Source: Wallemia ichthyophaga EXF-994 (taxonomy: Eukaryota > Basidiomycota > Wallemiomycetes > Wallemiales > Wallemiaceae). From it: 64,000 nt of DNA. The translations under genes and the position numbers were made by a program. The DNA lies in contig NW_008806277.1 of the NCBI RefSeq assembly GCF_000400465.1, positions 124,001 through 188,000 of the forward strand, in the 5' to 3' direction. Of this stretch, positions 56,984-64,000 are shown piece by piece (position 1 is the stretch's first letter; every line of letters begins with the position of its first letter). Under the pieces are notes generated by a model. The model was not told where the DNA came from, did not search any database, and saw nothing but the letters and a program-made list of their open reading frames with translations.

Positions 56984-58138
56984 ATGTTATTAACATCAAC
57001 ACTCCTTGCAATCGTAGCAACTGTCACAGCTCACGGGACTGTCAACCGTATCGACGTTGAAGGCGGACAGTCATTCTCTGGCCCACTAATCGGCTCAAAC
57101 GACAACAGCGGCCCAATCTGGCATGTCTCAACTAGCAGTCCAGTCACGGACCTCCAAAGCAATTCAATGTTCTGTGGTGTTGACGCTATCCCTGGTCAGC
57201 AATCACCTAATATCGGTGCTGGCTCGACTTTAACCATCCACTGGGGACAAGGTTACGCAGACAGTGGTGACCAATGGCCTCATAACACAGGCCCAATCAT
57301 GACCTACATGGCTAAATGTAATGGTGACTGCAGTAACGCAGACTCTGCCAGCTCCAACTTTTTCAAGATCTCCGAGCTCGGTATTGAGAATGGTGAATGG
57401 GTTCAAGCTCAACTCAAGAATGGTCAACCATACTCTGTTCAAATCCCAAATGATGTCCAACCTGGTAAGTGCATTGTGTGACTACTTAATATGGCTAAGA
57501 CTGTGACAGGTAATTACCTAATTAGAACGGAGATCGTTGCACTCCATTCAGGCGTTGAGAGTTACCCATCATGCTCACAGTTCACTGTGACTGGTGATGG
57601 CTCAAACTCATACGCAAGCGCTACAGCTAAATTCCCTGGTGCCTACTTAGCTTCTGATCCTGGTCTTCAAATTGCCGGTGGATCCGTATACAATATTCAA
57701 TCGAGTGTTGAATACCAATTTCCTGGTCCAGCACCCGTTACTGGAGTTCACTTGGGTGTACCTGTTGGTAGAAACGGAGGCAGCAAAAAGTTTGCTGCTC
57801 AACAGCCAAGCTCGGATTCATCACACTCAAGTTACAGCTCGGATAGCCAATCATTTAGCCAGCAATCGCAACAAAATGAATCAAAGTCGCAATCACAATC
57901 AAATGGACCAGACTCAGAATCTGGTAACTCTGGTTGCAACAACCAATACGAACAATGCCTTCAAGCATATGTTCCAGGCAGCGGAGACTTTGATTGTCAG
58001 ACTCAATTTGTCTCATGTCAACAACAGTCACTAGGAAGACGTTGGTCTACCATTCAAAGACCAACCAAACGCTCAAAATCGTTGAAGCGCACTCAACAAC
58101 GCAACGCTAGAATGATGTATCGTACCGTTCATTTGTAA
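56984..58138 (+). CDS. AA9-type lytic polysaccharide monooxygenase with Cys-rich/basic tail
   Basis: Secreted copper enzyme that oxidatively cleaves cellulose or related glucans. One intron (57465-57509) gives 369 residues. After a short signal peptide ending TVTA, the mature protein begins with His in HGTVNRIDVEG, the copper-binding first residue. The second brace His is in QWPHNTGPIMTYMAKC, and the axial Tyr and nearby Gln region is SYPSCSQFTVTG. EIVALHSG is a further AA9 hallmark. Beyond residue ~245 lies a Ser/Gln-rich linker, then a segment with Cys pairs (CNNQYEQCLQAYV, CQTQFVSCQQ) and a basic Arg/Lys tail. No carbohydrate-binding module of the usual CBM1 type is seen. Substrate is unknown. 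Confidence 0.85.
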
Positions 58139-58608
58139 ACGGAGATAACTTCAACGCGGCTTTCATTCTCGAATAAAACAATAAGGAACCGGATTCCTTC
58201 AAATTGATTATAGCACATATCTCCCTCTCTTTACATACCTTGACGGTGCCATGTATTCTAACTAACGCTCGCTTATCTTATAACAGATCTGGAGGTCTTA
58301 CGAAATCACATCAATGTAAACAATACATATTTAACACGATTGTTGATCAATCTGTTTTCTTCTACGATAATTCCTTTTGGTGTAATGTGTGATGTCTTAG
58401 CAGTTGACGAGCTCTGGCACTTATTGCAAAATAAATTGTAGAAAATGGACCATGTATTTAAACAATGATATCATGTATTGAGTTTAAGTCTATTAAATAT
58501 TTGCCCTTTTATCCTAAAAAAACAATTTACTGACAAGTGTTCCGATCTATATGTACTTGAGATTTATAACGCGAAGGAATTAGTTAGTGAAAAATTATTT
58601 CCGTGATG
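58139..58608. other. Convergent intergenic region between LPMO and SV2-like transporter
   Basis: AT-rich 3' regions of the two convergent genes. No further gene recognised. Confidence 0.5.
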
Positions 58609-60852
58609 CTACATAGCTGAGCGTCCAGCGGCTTTTTGTTTGATTAGAGTTGTCAAATACGAACAATCAACTACTTACTTTCGATTGGCAAAAATATTTG
58701 TGAAAGTCCACAGAATATTAAAAGTGCTCCAGAAACATACAGTGGTGTGGGTGATCCCGCTTTAGCCCCAAATGCGTGAATGATTGGTGCGAGTAAACCG
58801 AAAATTCTGTTCAAGCTGCTGCAAAGCGCGTCACCGGTAGCGCGATGTGGTCCAGGGAATGCTTCTGGTGTGTACTTTGGAAAATATCAGTAAGTTGAGG
58901 CTAATAAATCAACCAACTTACAGCAAAGAGAATACCATACATAGCATTTTGTGCGAAGGAGGCAACACATTGGAATGCGAGAATAGAGTCAGGTTGCTTC
59001 GTTGATGAGAACAAGAAGATGAAGATACCGGTTAAGATGGAGAAAATAGACAGTGCACCACGTCTACCAAACCAGCGACCTTTGACTTCAACGAGACCAG
59101 CAGCTATTAATGAACCTGGAATACCCAATACTGCTTGGATGGTGTAATCACGATATGTGTGATAAGTGTCCGAGTTGGTTTTTCCGTTCAAATAAGTTGG
59201 CAAGAATGAGTTGTATAAGGGGTAAGCAAGTCCGATGAGTGCCCAAGACATCATAAGTAAAATTGTGTTGATTGCAAGCTTTTTGGTGGCGAAAAGAGGC
59301 TGCAAAAATCTTAAATGATCTGAAGAGCGAAAGAGCGAGGAAATTACGCACCTTAATATGATTCAAGTTCATATGAGCCAAGTTCATTTTTATGAGCTCT
59401 TTAGTGGAGAATTTCTGTGGCTTTTGATCGAATTCCAGGCCCTGAGCACGAATGGCATCCTTCATCTTCTCCAAAGTGAGTGGGCATTCGACTCTGTTTT
59501 TCTTTGCAATATGCTCAATAACAGCAACAGCAGCCTCATCCTTTCCTTGGCTGAGGTAAAACTATACATAGTCAATACCGTACCTATAATTATGATTAAA
59601 CCAACCTTTGGAGATTCCTTGATCGGCAAAATGAAAGAACGAGTAAGGAACATCAAGAAAGTGAATCCGCCAACAACAAATAGACCATAACGCCATCCAG
59701 CATTAGTGTCCCAATTACAATTGCCGGCATCTGCCATAGCCTGATCACAAGCCCACTGCGGTTGACTGACGAAACCCCAAACAGCGACAGAACTTATTAC
59801 GAGACCGAGTGACCAGAAAGAGGAGAGCAAAGTAAGCAGCCATTGCTGTTTGGCTGGCAGGAATTCAAGCAGAAGCGCTCCATCGACTGGGAGATTACCG
59901 CCCAATCCTAGTCCAACACCAGCTGCCATGGCAGAAAAAGAAACGAAGCTGTTGGCTGATCCGATAGCAGTACCAAATGCACCACAAAGAAAAAGTGATG
60001 CATTGAACGATAGGAGCTTTTGACTGTTATGATGTATAGGTGAAGACAGATTGTACTCACACGACCAAATATGTCAGCTGAAAAGCCGAAGAAAGTAGCA
60101 CCAATAACCAAACCGACATAAAGTGCGAGCTGTGTATGATTAGTAAAAAACTTTTCAGTGTGATTTACTTTAACGTACAGTTGCCATCTCAAAATTTTCT
60201 GGTTGGAATTCATAGGTTATCCAGGTCAAAGAGACGGCAATTGCTCTGGGTGGTGGAAGTGTTAAGTTGGTTCAAATGCGTATGCAGGTGTACTCACTGA
60301 ATCCTGCATAAGTGTGAGTTTTTATGTGAGACCTAGTCAAATTAACGCACCACATGTTATCAGCTGAAAAGATTTAGTTAGGCTATTCGAATGCATGACC
60401 TCACTCACCAAGCCTGCCGCAGAGATTTAGAAGCTGTAAATATCAGAATGAACGACTCACCATCCCATTCCTAGTCATGAGTGAGCAAATATGCAAATCA
60501 ACGCTAACGAAGAAGGCTCACCTGCAACAAAGAAGAGTTGAATCTGATATCTCCCGAAGCCCATTTGATTCAGCGCATCGTTCACCTTAAACCTTGTCAG
60601 CCTTAGCTAATTTTTAATTAAGCAATCTACCATTTGGCATTTTATCTAGTAAATGACTTAATCAGCTCTGATAAAAAGCTTAGGCTTGGTGCTTACAGTA
60701 TAAGAATGCTCCAACCCATATGCTGAGCTGTTATCCAAACTCGATTCCGACTCGCTCACTTGTTTTGTATCGTAGAGAACCTTCTTCTCAGGTGATTGGT
60801 CTGAATGGTTAGACTGCGTCTGTAGCTGCTGTTCCATGTCTTTATTGTTCAT
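58609..60852 (-). CDS. SV2-like MFS transporter with a microexon array
   Basis: Major-facilitator transporter of the SV2/organic-solute group; the substrate is unknown. The rebuilt gene has 13 exons (156, 64, 10, 5, 13, 6, 67, 69, 411, 210, 378, 196 and 23 nt) and 535 residues. After a Ser/Gln-rich tail comes VNDALNQMGFGRYQIQLFF. Four microexons then rebuild GMGWLADNMWIQAIAVSLT, the family's conserved helix 1 signature. It continues with GATFFGFSADIFGR, GLGLGGNLPVDGALLLEFLP, FLPTYLNGKT, GRRGALSIFS, YTPEAFPGPHRATG and the final LPIETAGRSAM. All twelve introns are GT-AG and 43-61 nt long. The ends of the protein appear only in the spliced form, which supports the model. Confidence 0.88.
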
Positions 60853-61651
60853 TTCAATTTAATTTAAACTCGCTCCTGATCAAGGATTGCGCTCCGCTCA
60901 CAAGTTTGACGATCTTGAGGATTCTCCCATTAATATAAAATGAATATGGGAGCATCGTTATTTTTATAAAAATAAGCAAGTCAATCACTGACCTGAGAGC
61001 AAAGCGCACGTATTTTCCTCGGCTTTGTACGCTCATTCAACGAAGAGATTTAGCCAATTTCACCATCATCTGATATCATCATCAGTTACATAACAATTGT
61101 GATGTGCATTAAGAAATCTATCACGCTTTACAACTTTTAAATTAACTCTTTTATATTCCATGTTCTTTTCTTTCTATCCGCATCCGTAAATCTTTCTCCG
61201 CCGTTTCACACCCTGCCGATAAGCGGTACCCAAATTGAGTCTTGTTAGCACCGATGAGCTTCTTGAGTTATTCTGCATTCCACAATACTTTAAACTAAAC
61301 GTTTTACATTCATGCCAAATGCCAATTAATTCCGAATCAAATTTTTGAGCTTCACGCCCTTCAAATTTCCAAGTCAAATCAAATTTTTAAAGGCGCTCAT
61401 TTTGAATACTAAAGGGGAACTTTCACGACTCACCTCAAATTAAAAAATCGCACATATCTCCGGCAAATGACGAAAAAATCGTGATTGAATCACACTGGCA
61501 TGCAAAAAAAGAATCTACGCATGAATTAATATAATTTTTATGCCGTAACTCCAGATTCCATTTCGCTGATATCGTACCTTGATCATCTCGCGCCACTGAT
61601 CCAGTTACAGACATCTGAGAAGACATTTGACTCCAAATTACGTAAGTCTAT
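60853..61651. other. Intergenic region between SV2-like transporter and ARMH3 genes
   Basis: About 800 bp, AT-rich, with no coding sequence recognised on either strand. It should contain the transporter promoter and the ARMH3 3' region. Confidence 0.5.
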
Positions 61652-63883
61652 TCAAATCGGTACAATACTGATAGAATCATTACAAACAACTTGTAAACCG
61701 ACTTTAAGCGAATCAGCCAAGTTGCTATCGAATTTTTGTATAGTCTTGGCGGGCTCCTCGCCGATACTCTCGCACGGGACATCCCGCTCCATTCTATTGA
61801 GCACCTCATTGGTCGACTGTGATAAAAATGTTCTGACGGCGAGTGGATCAGATCTCAGTGCTGCGGGCGGCAGGGTATTCTTCAGGTTTGTGTGCGTCGC
61901 TTGAAGCGCGCCTAAAGCTTGTGACGCTGGCAAAGTTGTGATATTACCCTGTGTAAGCGTCGTCATGCGCACGACTGGAAGCTTTTAATGAGGTCAGCGG
62001 GTGTGCACGTTATCTAACGGTAAGCTCACAAGGAGATAGTGATACGAGGAGGCATTGGGTAAGTAGCTGTGCCCGAGTCTGATTGCAGATACCAGAGTGA
62101 AAGCAATGTCATTCAATAGTGTCTCTTTGAAAGAAGACGCGGAGATTGACTTCCAGTTCTTGATCAATAGTTCCAGAGTGTTAGATAGAGTAGACCATAA
62201 TTCATACCAATGGTATTCTGTGGAGCGCGTTAGAATGTGGTACACTAATACTCAATAACCACCCACGTAAGCTCGCCTGCAATCGCTGAATATGCCAGAG
62301 CGCACGATTAATGATATGTACTGCAATTAATGAGTTCTCAATGTTAAACTCCTCCTTCTCTGCAGGCTTGGGTATATTGAATCTCAAGTATATTGTACAG
62401 CAATCCAACACTGACTCCATCATTGGTCTATATGCTTTCGGTACTGGTAGTTGAGGCTTCCGCTGCCTACATATGTCTATGCGTCTATTGTCTATAACTG
62501 GTGCTGCGGAATTTGGTGTTAACGGTGTGTTAGTACCGTTGGATTGTAAAGGCTGACTCTTTGGTGATTGTGGCACTGAAGATGGCGCGCTCTTACCTGA
62601 AGAGTTTGAGGAGGTTGGTTTGAGAAGTACCTCTGCGCATTCATCTGCCTCTACTAAGGCTGAGACGGTGTACAAACCTAACGAAGCATATGCTTGTGCA
62701 CGCTTATTGGCGGATGCATGTGTGAAGATGTACGAAAGTGCGGAAAGTAGAGTTACTGGAGCGTTAGGTTCACCTGGCGGTTGACTGTAAATCAAAACCT
62801 CGCATAGCAAACCTGAAAATATTGAGTTGGCATTAATGAACTCGAAAAATGGCAGTAGAATGGCTGTCACGTTGGCAGGTCTAGAGAATCGCGTTAGCTT
62901 TGTCCTAAGCACCACTGAAAACGACCCACAAATCACCATACACTTCTTTTGATATATTGGAATCATCATGATTGTTTGAAAAGGGCAATATTGACATTAT
63001 TGAGTTGGAGATAGACTTAGCAGGTAGTCTGGTGTGATATTCACTGATGCATTTTTCCATTGCAGTGCTCGTTATCAAGATAATCTTTTTCATGACGTCT
63101 GTCTCAACAAAATCACGCACACGACGTAGGTATCTGTTGAGATTTTGAGCTTGAGCTTTGTGATAGTTGGATAAAACGCCTATCAAGAGAGTGGCCTCAA
63201 AAGTGAAACCAGTAGTCGGAGGGGAGGAAATGATTCTGATGAGTGAGTTGAAGAGATCACGTCTTTGAAAGAAGGCACCTATAGCACCTTGATTAACACC
63301 ACAAACAAAAAGAATTGTCAAGTGTAAAGTGCGATGAATTGTGGCAGAGTTAGCTTCGGGGTATTTAAGGGTGTTGTCGATTGCTGCGACTAAGTCAGAT
63401 ATTGTTTTGTCGCTATGTCCATTGCCGCAAAGAGCTTGGGTGATGTTTGTAGATATCTTAAGCTTTGAGATAACAGTTTTTGAGAGTAAAACCATTGTCT
63501 ACGAATTTGTATTAGCTGTGCAGAAAGCAAAAAACACAAGCAACGTACGTGTAAAGCGTTGAGCTTTCTAGGATCATCGAAGGAACTCTTTTGATAGAAC
63601 TCCAAGGACATAGTAAAGAATAGAGTGATTATAGGCTGAAGATCCTTTTCAATCCTCGTTGATTCAAACTGATCGAATTGAGTTGCGAACCAGAGACGGT
63701 GACTGGGCAGCCAATCAAGGCAGAATAAATCGGTGAAGAACCTCTTTTGATCAGATTCGGCGTCCTTTGGTAGTTTTCCCTGGTGTGGATAAGAATGAGT
63801 GCGATAAGGAGGGTATAGCGTACATCAAAGAATTGCTGGTAAATAGAAATGAGCTTTGGTTGTCGTTGAACAGCGCTGTGCAT
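61652..63883 (-). CDS. ARMH3 (DUF1741) armadillo-like helical protein
   Basis: Homologue of the Golgi-associated ARMH3/C10orf76 protein, which binds GBF1 and PI4KB in animals; the fungal role is unstudied. Five introns (61982-62029, 62218-62266, 62881-62941, 63499-63548, 63780-63823) give 659 residues. Matching segments: KLISIYQQFFDGKLP at the N-terminus, RFFTDLFCLDWL, PRKLNALHTMVLL, GVNQGAIGAFFQRRDLFNSLI, ATLLIGVLSNYHK, and the diagnostic YHWYELWSTLSNTLELL with SYLPNASSYHYLL. A Ser/Pro/Asn-rich insert (KSAPSSVPQSPKS) interrupts the helices around residue 420. The chosen start is the only ATG that gives a coherent first exon. The exact C-terminus is less sure. Confidence 0.85.
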
Positions 63884-63965
63884 TTTGAGTGTACAAATCG
63901 AATTTGACCACGTCGCAGAGAGACGAGAAGGTAACTCGGTTCGGAACGACCAAGTTGAGGATATT

Positions 63966-64000
63966 ATGAGTGAGAAAGCGAGGGAAATGATTGAGATTCC
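63966..64000 (+). CDS. Possible start of a divergent gene, cut by the window edge
   Basis: An ATG at 63966 opens MSEKAREMIEI and runs into the end of the window. It lies 82 bp from the ARMH3 start on the opposite strand, the usual spacing for head-to-head genes here. There are too few codons for any identification. Confidence 0.25.
   Translation, partial: MSEKAREMIEI

Overview
This window looks like a piece of a compact basidiomycete nuclear genome. The best guess is Wallemia or a close relative; this is inferred from gene content and architecture and was not checked by a search. Genes sit on both strands with little space between them. Almost all carry several GT-AG introns of about 35-90 bases, often with a CTAAC or TACTAAC branch site. 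All gene models below were built by hand by joining reading frames at canonical splice sites. Most rebuilt coding lengths are exact multiples of three and restore conserved motifs, which is the main support for them.

Layout. 0-9 kb: a 5'-truncated DHA2-type MFS transporter, a C2H2 zinc-finger regulator, a DNAJC9-like J protein, a membrane-anchored polyamine-synthase-like protein and the mitochondrial ATP synthase beta subunit. 9-22 kb: Rac1-type GTPase, CCA tRNA nucleotidyltransferase, the LIS1/NudF homologue, a Cdc10-type septin, inositol-pentakisphosphate 2-kinase, Pex11, an unusual tandem RNase III protein, Rpa12, the tRNA thiolase Ncs6 and a mitochondrial NAD(H) kinase. 22-23 kb: relic of an F-box-like gene. 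23-38 kb: Pol III subunit Rpc82, anthranilate synthase I, riboflavin synthase, a leukotriene-A4-hydrolase-type aminopeptidase, Prp31, aconitase, an uncharacterised conserved fungal protein and Sac1. 38-40 kb: gene-poor, with a second F-box relic. 40-52 kb: Fcp1, then a run rich in ribosome-biogenesis and RNA-processing genes (NOPCHAP1-like, Utp17, Utp25, Trf4-like poly(A) polymerase, Trm2), interleaved with a ketopantoate-reductase-like gene and peptidyl-tRNA hydrolase. 52-64 kb: a secreted double-psi beta-barrel protein, PP2A catalytic subunit, a WLM metalloprotease, an AA9-type LPMO, an SV2-like MFS transporter split by microexons, and an ARMH3 homologue.

Most genes are single-copy housekeeping functions with no common pathway. 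The ecological part is limited to the LPMO, the DPBB protein and the two MFS transporters. The most unusual features are structural: an array of 10-, 5-, 13- and 6-nt microexons in the SV2-like transporter, a 12-exon WLM protease with a SUMO-binding-like tail, an RNase III gene whose splice acceptor reads AT instead of AG, several head-to-head gene pairs only 17-35 bp apart, and two decayed paralogous F-box loci.
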